From IMG/VR virus record IMGVR_UViG_3300031565_000490, positions 1-20,229 of that record: a stretch of 20,229 nucleotides of DNA. One strand, given 5' to 3'. This DNA comes from a virus. Positions 1 through 5,794 of the stretch are shown here, piece after piece (position 1 is the stretch's first letter; every line of letters starts with the position of its first letter). The notes beneath the pieces are model-generated. The model was given only the letters and a program-made list of their open reading frames with translations. It searched no databases and had not been told where the DNA came from. The position numbers and the translations under genes are program-made.

Positions 1-10
1 GTAATACGCT

Positions 11-360
11 TTGCAGTCAACCGAAATTCTAAATGAATATATCGAGTTGTACAAGTTCGTTGATTCTCTGAGAAGGAACATCTCAAGAAGCAGAGCAGAT
101 CATTCCTATCCCACTGGTGGGATTCTCAAAGGAAAAAGCTGTATCGTGCTGAGAACGCCTTCAGGAACAATGACCGGGTTACTTTTCAACAATTTGCTTC
201 TTTGGTTGAGGCACAGAAGTATGCGGACAAGTTCCTAACTTCGGCCTGGGTTGTTCAACGATGGGGTGAACAGGCTCCAGTCAAAGTCAAGTGCACTTCA
301 GTTGGTGATGCCTGGTATCGAAGGCGCACCCATGAAATATCAATCAAATATTTCAAATAG
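11..360 (+). pseudogene. Broken gene, possibly a remnant of a phage putative metallopeptidase
   Basis: A convincing protein reads in frame 1 from about 64 to the TAG at 358-360, but it has no ATG and is closed upstream by TGA at 61-63. The 5' part continues best in frame 2 from a TTG at 11 (EYIELYKFVDS...). A -1 shift within the TCTCT stretch near 65-69 would join the two into one protein of about 116 residues containing SHWWDSQRKKLYRAENAF and a later LTSAWVVQRWG. That layout recalls the N-terminal half of phage 'putative metallopeptidase' proteins (R-x-x-L/VYxAE, then a helix ending in SxWxxxRW). If so, the protein stops before the expected HExxH zinc site. The family match is from memory and uncertain. 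The frame break may be a sequencing error. The window may also start inside the gene. Confidence 0.4.
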
Positions 361-368
361 GAGATGAT

Positions 369-599
369 ATGGATTTTCCAAACGGCTATGACAAAAGCAA
401 AGCTAAATTAGGTGATCATGTTGATCAATTTTGTGACCACAGGGCTGAGTGTGGTGCTAAATGCTCATTGCGGCCCACGTCTGAAGTAGATCGAGATGCA
501 GATATTGCCTATCCAGATGAGGTACATTGTGAACGGTTCAGGACGGCTGAGGATGGAATCGTTGGGGCCGATGTTGTAGAATTGGGGGTATGGAAATGA
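369..599 (+). CDS. Small Cys-rich hypothetical protein
   Basis: A 76-residue acidic protein of unknown function. ATG 369 is preceded by GGAGATGAT (360-368), a good ribosome binding site, and starts 8 nt after the previous stop. Four cysteines and one histidine cluster in the central part (FCDHRAECGAKC, then a later VHCERF), which could coordinate one metal ion. No known domain is recognised. The stop TGA (597-599) overlaps the ATG of the next gene (596) as ATGA, implying translational coupling. It is the first of several consecutive short Cys-containing proteins, a typical accessory region of a phage. Confidence 0.6.
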   Translation: MDFPNGYDKSKAKLGDHVDQFCDHRAECGAKCSLRPTSEVDRDADIAYPDEVHCERFRTAEDGIVGADVVELGVWK

Positions 600-853
600 T
601 CATGCTCATGGCTGGCGAAAAGCTCATGCAATGTTCAGTTTGTGAACATCTAACGATTGTCCCCAAAAAGAATCCAGCAGATCGTATACGTTGTAAGCGG
701 TGTGGCAATGCTATTTTGAAGACGGTCAAGGCTCAACCCACCAACATCCATGGCGTGGGCCGGAATAAGGTTGCAGATTTGGGATTGGCACTCTTGATGG
801 AAATGGGGGCCGGGGCTCCTGATATTGAAGAAAAAGAATGGGGGATAAAATGA
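596..853 (+). CDS. Small zinc-ribbon protein
   Basis: An 85-residue protein with two CxxC knuckles near its N-terminus (CSVCEHLTIV, then RCKRCGNAIL), spaced as in a minimal zinc ribbon, followed by a Gly/Ala-rich tail. ATG 596 is chosen over ATG 590 because it forms a 4-nt ATGA overlap with the preceding stop and sits about 8 nt after a GGGGG tract. From 590 that spacing would be too short. The ribbon suggests nucleic-acid or protein binding, but no partner can be named. Its stop again overlaps the next ATG (850-853). Confidence 0.65.
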   Translation: MIMLMAGEKLMQCSVCEHLTIVPKKNPADRIRCKRCGNAILKTVKAQPTNIHGVGRNKVADLGLALLMEMGAGAPDIEEKEWGIK

Positions 854-1020
854 GAAATTATTGCTATATTTGCGGTAAATATGGGTGGCACGGCCCTAAA
901 TGCGACCCAAAGCGAGTAAAACGCCATCGTGCTGATATGGAAGCAGCTAACACAAGAGGGGGTGGCCCAAACCCGGTAAATACGCGTGTTGAGGCCGATG
1001 ATCGAAGGGTGAATAAATAA
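850..1020 (+). CDS. Small zinc-knuckle-like basic protein
   Basis: A 56-residue basic protein beginning YCYICGKYGWHGPKCD, a Cys/His cluster that could bind one zinc ion, followed by an Arg/Lys-rich stretch (PKRVKRHRAD) suited to nucleic-acid contact. Start ATG 850 is preferred to the in-frame ATG 838: it makes an ATGA overlap with the previous stop and follows GGGGAT (841-846). The TAA at 1018-1020 ends this coupled run of three genes, just before a promoter. The function is unknown. Confidence 0.55.
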   Translation: MRNYCYICGKYGWHGPKCDPKRVKRHRADMEAANTRGGGPNPVNTRVEADDRRVNK

Positions 1021-1042
1021 GTGAAAATATATTTATTTTCTA

Positions 1043-1079
1043 TTTTGCTTCTCTAATTTATAGCGTATACTTTAAGTAT
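1043..1079 (+). promoter_or_regulatory. Promoter/operator repeat, copy 1
   Basis: A -35-like TTTTGC (1043-1048), a 17-nt spacer and a -10 TATACT (1066-1071). The -10 is embedded in the perfect palindrome ATACTTTAAGTAT (1067-1079), which looks like an operator. Closely related elements lie at 4236, 9693 and 11585, each directly after the end of a gene run. The alternative -35 TTGCTT would leave a 15-nt spacer. The element is seen directly. Its promoter role is inferred from position, recurrence and the -10 match. Confidence 0.75.
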
Positions 1080-1221
1080 GAGCGAGCAAGAATACAAATG
1101 TCAGGTTTGTGGAAAGGTCACAAAAGAGACGGAACTCATGGGCCGTAAAGATTCTGAAGGGTACTATGTTCTGTATTGCGATTGTGGGAGTAGCAATATT
1201 AAGAATTGCGAGGCCAAATAA
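1078..1221 (+). CDS. Small zinc-ribbon protein, probably leaderless
   Basis: A 47-residue protein, MSEQEYKCQVCGK..., with an N-terminal CxxC and a C-terminal CDCG...C group, i.e. a compact zinc ribbon. No other in-frame start exists before the first cysteine pair, and the frame is closed upstream at 1054-1056. The ATG lies only 6 nt after the TATACT box and has no Shine-Dalgarno sequence, so the transcript is probably leaderless or nearly so. It ends one nucleotide before the next small ORF. Function unknown; a DNA- or RNA-polymerase-binding role is possible but not shown. Confidence 0.6.
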   Translation: MSEQEYKCQVCGKVTKETELMGRKDSEGYYVLYCDCGSSNIKNCEAK

Positions 1222-1222
1222 T

Positions 1223-1345
1223 ATGTGGACTAAATTACAAAATAAGTGGTGGGTGTTCTACCACACAGAGGGCGGGCCGTTCAATACCATATCAGTCAGG
1301 AATATGTTGATATTGACGGCGCTCGTATTCATAGCACATTGCTGA
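1223..1345 (+). CDS. Short predicted membrane protein
   Basis: A 40-residue ORF that begins two bases after the previous stop. GAGG lies about 9 nt upstream. The N-terminal half is aromatic and polar (MWTKLQNKWWVFYHTEGG). The C-terminal part NMLILTALVFIAHC is hydrophobic enough for one short membrane segment. Its stop TGA lies within the GAGGA that serves the next gene, so the three ORFs tile neatly. The same frame is open further upstream (from 1109), but that part overlaps the zinc-ribbon gene and is not supported. No known family; small phage membrane proteins often act on the host envelope, which is only a guess here. Confidence 0.4.
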   Translation: MWTKLQNKWWVFYHTEGGPFNTISVRNMLILTALVFIAHC

Positions 1346-1356
1346 GGAACAATAAC

Positions 1357-1941
1357 ATGTGGCAATCATATGGAAAAGGAAAAACACAGGCACAATTACA
1401 ATTTACCCATAGCATAACTTCAACGGCTAAGAAACAGAAATGCGAAGGGCCATGCGGCAAGACGCTGCCGTTGGATGATTTTGGTGTGTGGAAACGCCGC
1501 AACGGGAGACGTAAAGTGTGCCAAATTTGTCGAGCAACCAACGAGTCAGCCAAGAACGACAGGACACGGCCGGGGGCAGATCGGCTCAGGCAGCTTTGGA
1601 CTCGTGAGGAGATCAAGTTTGTTGTGGAGCGTAGAGACTTGCCTGATGACGTTATTGCTCGGCATCTCAAGCGGACAATTGCGGCTGTGAGGGGACGGCG
1701 ACGTATACTTGGTCTGAGTCATAAGCGGGGCAAACCGACTCCCAAGCCGGTGTTCAATGAGTTTGGCCAGCATCGTGAGGACAGTATCAAGGCCATCACA
1801 GTTGAGACCATTGGCAATAAGATCATGGTCTATTGTAACACCCACACAAGGCAAATCAATATCTTTGCGGCCTTCATTAGCAAGGGGCTGACTGGCGAGG
1901 ATTTCAAAGCTTGGGAAATTGGAGTGACAGCGGGATGTTAA
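1357..1941 (+). CDS. Zinc finger plus Myb/SANT-like helix-turn-helix DNA-binding protein
   Basis: A 194-residue protein. Residues ~30-65 hold a four-cysteine zinc finger (KCEGPCGKTL...KVCQICR). Residues ~88-125 hold a Myb/SANT-like helix-turn-helix (LWTREEIKFVV...DDVIARHLKRTIAAVRGRRRILGL), the pattern of small phage and bacterial DNA-binding proteins in which 'W-T-x-E-E' opens the first helix and 'R-T-x-x-A-V' the recognition helix. The rest (KIMVYCNTHTRQINIFAAFI) is uncharacterised. ATG 1357 is chosen because TGAGGA lies 9 nt upstream; the longer frame from 1246 overlaps the preceding ORF. It is a plausible regulator of the nearby repeated operators, but this is inference. Confidence 0.65.
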   Translation: MWQSYGKGKTQAQLQFTHSITSTAKKQKCEGPCGKTLPLDDFGVWKRRNGRRKVCQICRATNESAKNDRTRPGADRLRQLWTREEIKFVVERRDLPDDVIARHLKRTIAAVRGRRRILGLSHKRGKPTPKPVFNEFGQHREDSIKAITVETIGNKIMVYCNTHTRQINIFAAFISKGLTGEDFKAWEIGVTAGC

Positions 1942-2231
1942 CACACATCAACACAGAAATTGACATCAACATTGAGTACAAAGAGACCGTGCTCAAATTT
2001 CAGATGGTTCCTGTGAGCGGTTCAATCGAGATTGGATTGGCTACCTACTGGGAAACGTCTTGGAGTGAGGTCAGCCTTCATATTGATATGACAGCAGCCG
2101 AAATTCGGGATTGCGTGGTACAGCAGTTTATCGATACCGGTGGGCCAATCCCACCCTGGGCCTACGCTGATGGTCAGGAAATATTGGATGAGTTGGAAAA
2201 ACATATTGAGGCCCATATCGATGTCGATTGA
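1935..2231 (+). CDS. Hypothetical protein
   Basis: A 98-residue acidic protein with no recognisable domain. It starts at ATG 1935, inside the end of the preceding gene (7-nt overlap), with GGAG about 11 nt upstream. An alternative ATG at 1911 would extend the overlap and lacks a clear site. The pattern of alternating hydrophobic residues in the first half (INIEYKETVLKFQMVPVSGSIEIG) suggests beta strands, and the C-terminus (ILDELEKHIEAHIDVD) a helix. Function unknown. Confidence 0.6.
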   Translation: MLTHINTEIDINIEYKETVLKFQMVPVSGSIEIGLATYWETSWSEVSLHIDMTAAEIRDCVVQQFIDTGGPIPPWAYADGQEILDELEKHIEAHIDVD

Positions 2232-2240
2232 GGAGAGATT

Positions 2241-2531
2241 ATGGAACAAATATGGCAGATAATTATCTATTGTGAGAACGGATCGACCTATACTCTGTTT
2301 GGTGATGGGAATTTATTCCAAGCTGAGTTGAGAGCCTGGCATGAGTACTCAGCACACGACATTCAAGAAGCACAAGAAGCACAGGCCAGTTTTGCCGAAG
2401 ACTATGTTGATGGTGATGGTTTTCAGGTCAGGACTCTTCAGGGATTCTCTCACGAGTTTGGTCAACTTTCTGTTACAGTGGGGTATCGTTTCAATGAGGT
2501 CGTAGGCATAACAGTATTGAGGGTGAGGTAA
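2241..2531 (+). CDS. Hypothetical protein
   Basis: A 96-residue acidic protein preceded by a strong GAGGAGAG site, 9 nt after the previous stop. It has mixed beta-strand-like segments (WQIIIYCENGSTYTLF and LSVTVGYRFNEVVGITVLRVR) around a Gln/Ala-rich helix (EAQEAQASFAEDY). No family is recognised. It lies in the same coupled run as the helicase at 2781, so it may be an early or middle accessory protein. Confidence 0.6.
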   Translation: MEQIWQIIIYCENGSTYTLFGDGNLFQAELRAWHEYSAHDIQEAQEAQASFAEDYVDGDGFQVRTLQGFSHEFGQLSVTVGYRFNEVVGITVLRVR

Positions 2532-2532
2532 A

Positions 2533-2781
2533 ATGATAAACGAGACAAAAGATAGAAAGGTGCTTTGTGTGGATGGCGACCCAGGTAGTTGGTTACTGGG
2601 CTCTGGTATGCATGAAGGTAACTATGGTGAAGAAGCAATGGGCCCGTTTAAGCCCGAAAAGAGAACACAATTCTGGAAGCCCAATTGGGCTAATGAGCAT
2701 TTATTATACACCACTGCCCAACGGGCAGCCATTAAGGCAAGATGGCCTGATACATGTTTTGAAATTTCTCCTGGAATCTAA
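2533..2781 (+). CDS. Hypothetical protein
   Basis: An 82-residue protein that begins one nucleotide after the preceding stop, with GAGGTAAA just upstream. It is rich in Trp, Gly and Pro (GDPGSWLLGSGMHEGNYGEE, QFWKPNWANEH) and has no identifiable domain, signal peptide or membrane segment. Its TAA overlaps the helicase ATG (TAATG, 2779-2783), so it is probably translationally coupled to that gene. No function can be assigned. Confidence 0.55.
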   Translation: MINETKDRKVLCVDGDPGSWLLGSGMHEGNYGEEAMGPFKPEKRTQFWKPNWANEHLLYTTAQRAAIKARWPDTCFEISPGI

Positions 2782-4226
2782 TGACCTACAAATACAAAAC
2801 AAAACCGTTCGATCATCAGCACGAGGAATTCACGCATCACGGGGCTGACCCGGTGCGTGCTATCCTCTGGGAGCAGGGTGTGGGCAAGACCAAGCCCGTG
2901 ATTGATTCCACGGCCTATTTATACGAGCAAAAGGAAATTGACGGCCTGATGGTTATTGCTCCCAACGGTGTCCACCGCAATTGGGTGTCCGATGAGATGG
3001 TTGCTCACATGCCAGATCGAGTTATGACACAGGTGAAGTCACATGTTTGGTATAGTACTGATGCTCAGCGGCATATGAGGGCCTTTGAGGAGACGCTCAA
3101 GCATGACGGCTTGAGCGTCTTGGTCATGAGCTATAATGCCATCTGGACTAAGCGGGGCCAAAAGGCGTGGAAAGCCTTTTTGAAACAGCGGCGGTGTATG
3201 TACGTGCTTGATGAATCCCATCGGATTGGGGAACCGGGGGCCAAGTGGTCAAAGCGTATTTTAGGCAGTAAGACAGTGGCCCCATTTAAGCGTATTCTCA
3301 CCGGGACACCGACGGCCGGAAAACCGTTCAAGACTTATAACCAGTTGCGTTTTCTGGAGCCAGATGTGTGGCGTCAATATGGCATTAGCGATTTCGCCAC
3401 GTTCAAAGCCTTTTTCGGAATTTGGGAGACCGTTCATCTTAGTGAAGATCGTTCGTTCCCGAAATGCGTGGCCTATAAGAATCTGGATATTCTGAATCAT
3501 GAGTTGTTGCGGCTCGGAACGCGACTGACCAAGGATCAGGTGCTTGACCTACCACCAAAGATATACAGCAAGCGGTATGTTGAGTTGACTCCCAAACAAA
3601 AACAATTATATCAGCAGATGATTCAAGAATATGAAATTGAGTCAGCCCTGGGCACGCTCACTGCCGAATTGGCCATTGTCCGGCTCCTGCGGCTTCAGCA
3701 AATCATTTGCGGCTATTTGCCAGGCTCAGATGATGATGATGCCTTGGTGCCAATACCGGGTGGCAATCCTCGATTGGACTTGGTTGCCGAGATTTGTGAA
3801 GACTTAGGTCATCAAACTATCATATGGGCACGATTCCAAGAGGATCATCGACTCATCCATGAGCATAAATTGTTCCGAAACAACAGTGTGATGGTCAATG
3901 GAACCGTGACTGGCAAACCAAGGGACGCGGCACTTGACCGATGGAAAGCAGGGGATGTACAATTTCTCATAGCGTCACCGGCCGCAATCGGCATGGGCTA
4001 TACGCTGAATCAGGCTAAAACGTGTATCTACTATAGCAACGATTTTAATTTAACAAATCGGTTGCAATCAGAAGATCGGCCGCATAGAATTGGCCAAGAG
4101 GACAAAGTCCATTACATTGATTTGTGTGCTCGGGGGACGGCTGATACTCGGATCATTGAGACCCTGCGCAAGGGCCTTCATATTTCACAAGTTATTCAGG
4201 GGGATACGATGAAAGATTGGATTTAA
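2781..4226 (+). CDS. SNF2-like superfamily 2 DNA helicase/translocase
   Basis: A 481-residue protein with a complete SF2 helicase motif set. Residues 33-37 GVGKT form motif I. DESH (144-147) replaces DEAH as motif II. LTGTP (173-177) is motif III, and QSEDRPHRIGQ near residue 440 is motif VI, typical of the SNF2/RapA group (QAxDRxHRIGQ). An SSMGxG-like motif V is visible as PAAIGMGYTLNQA. Such phage proteins are ATP-dependent dsDNA translocases, proposed to remodel protein-DNA complexes during replication or recombination. The gene starts by TAATG overlap. A perfect 12-bp inverted repeat lies within its coding sequence (3091-3120). Confidence 0.9.
   Translation: MTYKYKTKPFDHQHEEFTHHGADPVRAILWEQGVGKTKPVIDSTAYLYEQKEIDGLMVIAPNGVHRNWVSDEMVAHMPDRVMTQVKSHVWYSTDAQRHMRAFEETLKHDGLSVLVMSYNAIWTKRGQKAWKAFLKQRRCMYVLDESHRIGEPGAKWSKRILGSKTVAPFKRILTGTPTAGKPFKTYNQLRFLEPDVWRQYGISDFATFKAFFGIWETVHLSEDRSFPKCVAYKNLDILNHELLRLGTRLTKDQVLDLPPKIYSKRYVELTPKQKQLYQQMIQEYEIESALGTLTAELAIVRLLRLQQIICGYLPGSDDDDALVPIPGGNPRLDLVAEICEDLGHQTIIWARFQEDHRLIHEHKLFRNNSVMVNGTVTGKPRDAALDRWKAGDVQFLIASPAAIGMGYTLNQAKTCIYYSNDFNLTNRLQSEDRPHRIGQEDKVHYIDLCARGTADTRIIETLRKGLHISQVIQGDTMKDWI
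3091..3120. repeat. Perfect 12-bp inverted repeat inside the SF2 helicase gene
   Basis: AGACGCTCAAGC (3091-3102) and GCTTGAGCGTCT (3109-3120) are exact reverse complements separated by a 6-nt loop, ATGACG. The stem has 7 G-C pairs and would be stable in RNA or in ssDNA. There is no following T-run, so a classical terminator is unlikely. It encodes part of ETLKHDGLSVL between motifs Ia and II. Confidence 0.8.
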
Positions 4227-4235
4227 TATTTTCCA

Positions 4236-4270
4236 TTTTGCTTTTCTAATCTATAGCGTATACTTTAATT
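4236..4270 (+). promoter_or_regulatory. Promoter/operator repeat, copy 2
   Basis: TTTTGC (4236-4241), a 17-nt spacer and TATACT (4259-4264), almost identical to copy 1 through the -10. The right half of the palindrome differs (TTTAATTAA rather than TTTAAGTAT), so the operator may be weakened here. A normal leader with AGAGGAGA follows before the ATG at 4286. This should drive the replication and nucleotide operon from 4286 to 9691. Confidence 0.75.
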
Positions 4271-4285
4271 AAGAGGAGAAATATA

Positions 4286-4843
4286 ATGACAATAGACCCA
4301 TACGCAGATTTTCGTGCTGATGGTGGCCCAAAAGAGGATGCCTTTGCGAAATTGAACGAGTTGGTAGTACGATTGACTCAGGCTGAGATTGACGTGGCCA
4401 ATGCTCAAAAGGCTCTCAAAACGGCTCAAGAGCAGTTGCGGCAGTTGGATGAATTTGATATTCCGGCCTATATGGATGAATTGGGGCTTAGTGATTTCAC
4501 AACCAAGGCTGGAGTCAAGATTGAGGTCAAGAGCACCATTCGCGCTTCTATCGGCAAACGCAAGGCCGAGGCCTATGCTTGGCTCTTAAAGAATAACCAT
4601 AGCGGACTCATCAAGCGCACTGTAATGGTGGCATTCAATGCGGCTGAGGGCAAAAGTGCTGAGGCATTATTGAAGGAACTGGTTGAACGGAACCTTGGTG
4701 CCGGGGCTAAGCAAGAAATGAAAGTTGAGGCAGCAAGCCTCACGGCCTGGGCACGGCGGCAACTCAAGGATGGCCATGAAGTTCCGGCTGATATCTTTGG
4801 AATCTATGATCAACGATCAACAAAAGTCACTCTACCAGAGTGA
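4286..4843 (+). CDS. Conserved phage protein with N-terminal coiled coil
   Basis: A 185-residue protein with an N-terminal coiled-coil-like helix (residues ~10-55: LNELVVRLTQAEIDVANAQKAL...), then a segment with alternating strands and helices, ending in ADIFGIYDQRSTKVTLPE. This layout (coiled coil, 'IPAYMDELGLSDFTTKAGVKIEVK', then a 'HEVPADIFGIY' tail) matches a widespread uncharacterised family found in the replication regions of podo- and siphoviruses. Its role is not established; proximity to the next gene suggests a partner in ssDNA handling. AGGAGA lies 8 nt before ATG 4286. The gene directly follows promoter copy 2. Confidence 0.7.
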   Translation: MTIDPYADFRADGGPKEDAFAKLNELVVRLTQAEIDVANAQKALKTAQEQLRQLDEFDIPAYMDELGLSDFTTKAGVKIEVKSTIRASIGKRKAEAYAWLLKNNHSGLIKRTVMVAFNAAEGKSAEALLKELVERNLGAGAKQEMKVEAASLTAWARRQLKDGHEVPADIFGIYDQRSTKVTLPE

Positions 4844-4865
4844 GGCGCCACGCGCTGGAGCGCCT
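4843..4865 (+). terminator. Intergenic hairpin, attenuator-like
   Basis: AGGCGC (4843-4848) and GCGCCT (4860-4865) form a perfect 6-bp GC-rich stem with an 11-nt loop, starting on the last base of the preceding stop codon. No T-run follows, so a partial terminator or mRNA-processing/stability element is more likely than a full terminator. It precedes the probable SSB gene. Confidence 0.45.
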
Positions 4866-4905
4866 AAAAGAGTCCACCGCACAACAGTATTGTAGGAGCA
4901 TAAGT

Positions 4906-5712
4906 ATGAGCAATGATTTAGCAAACAGAAACGCAGCATTGGCGACTCAGGATTTTGGTGAGTTCGCCGGGGCAGGGATGGAGAATGTCACACAGGCCGA
5001 TGTATCAATCCCATTCCTGGGCTTGATCCAGGCCCTCAGTCCGCAGGTTCAGGCAGGCGATGCCAAGTTCATCGATGGTGCCAAACCTGGTCAGTTATTC
5101 AACACAGTCACCAATGAGCTGATTGGTGATGGCACCACGGCCTTTTTCGTGGCCTGTTGTAAGGAAAGCAAGTTTGTCGAATGGGTGCCGCGCGATAAGG
5201 GTGGGGGCCTTGTTGCGATGCACGAGCCCAATTCGGAGTTTGTTCTTGCTTGTAAGCGGGCAGCAACGGATCAGTTCAGGCTCACGACGGATGAGGGCAA
5301 CGACCTTCTTGAGACCCACTATGTCTATGGTCTGCTCATCGAGGGTGCTGAGGGCAAGACCGTTGAGACGCCTATCGTTATTGGCTTCTCATCCAGTAAG
5401 ATCAAGGTGTACAAGGCCCAACTCATGACACGGATTCGCACCATCAAAGGCACTCCGCCGATGTTTGCTTTCAGGTTCAAAATTACATCGGTGCCTGATA
5501 AGAACAAAAAGGGCCAGCCGTATTTCAATCTCAAGATTGAACCGGCTTGCGGCGATATGGCCGCCAGCGCCAATCTGCCGGGTACTGAATTTGAGGGTTT
5601 GCTTGTTGAGGGCAAGGCACTCGTGGAAGCTGTCCACGGTGGCCGGGCCAAAGCTGACCATCAGTCAGCGGCAGATCAGCAGGAAAAATCAGATGGGGAT
5701 GAACCGTTCTAA
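4906..5712 (+). CDS. Probable single-stranded DNA-binding protein
   Basis: A 268-residue protein. ATG 4906 is chosen because TAGGAG (4893-4898) lies 7 nt upstream; the open frame from 4840 has no such site and crosses the hairpin. The body (SIPFLGLIQALSPQVQAG..., TTAFFVACCKESKFVEW, PPMFAFRFKITSV) resembles a phage family found beside replication genes and often labelled as ssDNA-binding. The last 20 residues are acidic and end SDGDEPF, close to the DDDIPF tip of bacterial SSB that recruits partner enzymes. The assignment rests on this tail and on context: helicases on both sides and DNA polymerase in the same genome. An OB fold is not provable by eye. Confidence 0.6.
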   Translation: MSNDLANRNAALATQDFGEFAGAGMENVTQADVSIPFLGLIQALSPQVQAGDAKFIDGAKPGQLFNTVTNELIGDGTTAFFVACCKESKFVEWVPRDKGGGLVAMHEPNSEFVLACKRAATDQFRLTTDEGNDLLETHYVYGLLIEGAEGKTVETPIVIGFSSSKIKVYKAQLMTRIRTIKGTPPMFAFRFKITSVPDKNKKGQPYFNLKIEPACGDMAASANLPGTEFEGLLVEGKALVEAVHGGRAKADHQSAADQQEKSDGDEPF

Positions 5713-5727
5713 ATCAACCCCCACTCC

Positions 5728-5752
5728 GGCCGTGCTCATCAAGGGCACGGCC
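5728..5752 (+). terminator. GC-rich hairpin after the SSB-like gene
   Basis: GGCCGTGC (5728-5735) and GCACGGCC (5745-5752) form a perfect 8-bp stem with a 9-nt loop. There is no poly-T tail. It lies in the 82-nt gap between the SSB-like gene and the helicase gene and shares base C5752 with the next hairpin, so the two can stack or compete by one pair. Confidence 0.6.
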
Positions 5753-5790
5753 ACCCCACAGGGGCCGTTGATGACGACCTCTGTGGGGTG
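5752..5790 (+). promoter_or_regulatory. 10-bp hairpin covering the helicase ribosome binding site
   Basis: CACCCCACAG (5752-5761) and CTGTGGGGTG (5781-5790) form a perfect 10-bp stem with a 19-nt loop. The 3' arm contains GGGGTG, the only Shine-Dalgarno-like tract before the helicase ATG at 5795, so folding would hide it. This suggests translational control of the helicase by RNA structure or by a protein that binds the hairpin. Seen directly as sequence; the regulatory role is inference. Confidence 0.6.
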
Positions 5791-5794
5791 AAAT

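Noticed and set aside
1109-1222. Upstream extension of the small membrane ORF (frame 2)
   Set aside because: It overlaps the zinc-ribbon gene at 1078, whose cysteine pattern is better evidence. Only the part from ATG 1223 is kept.
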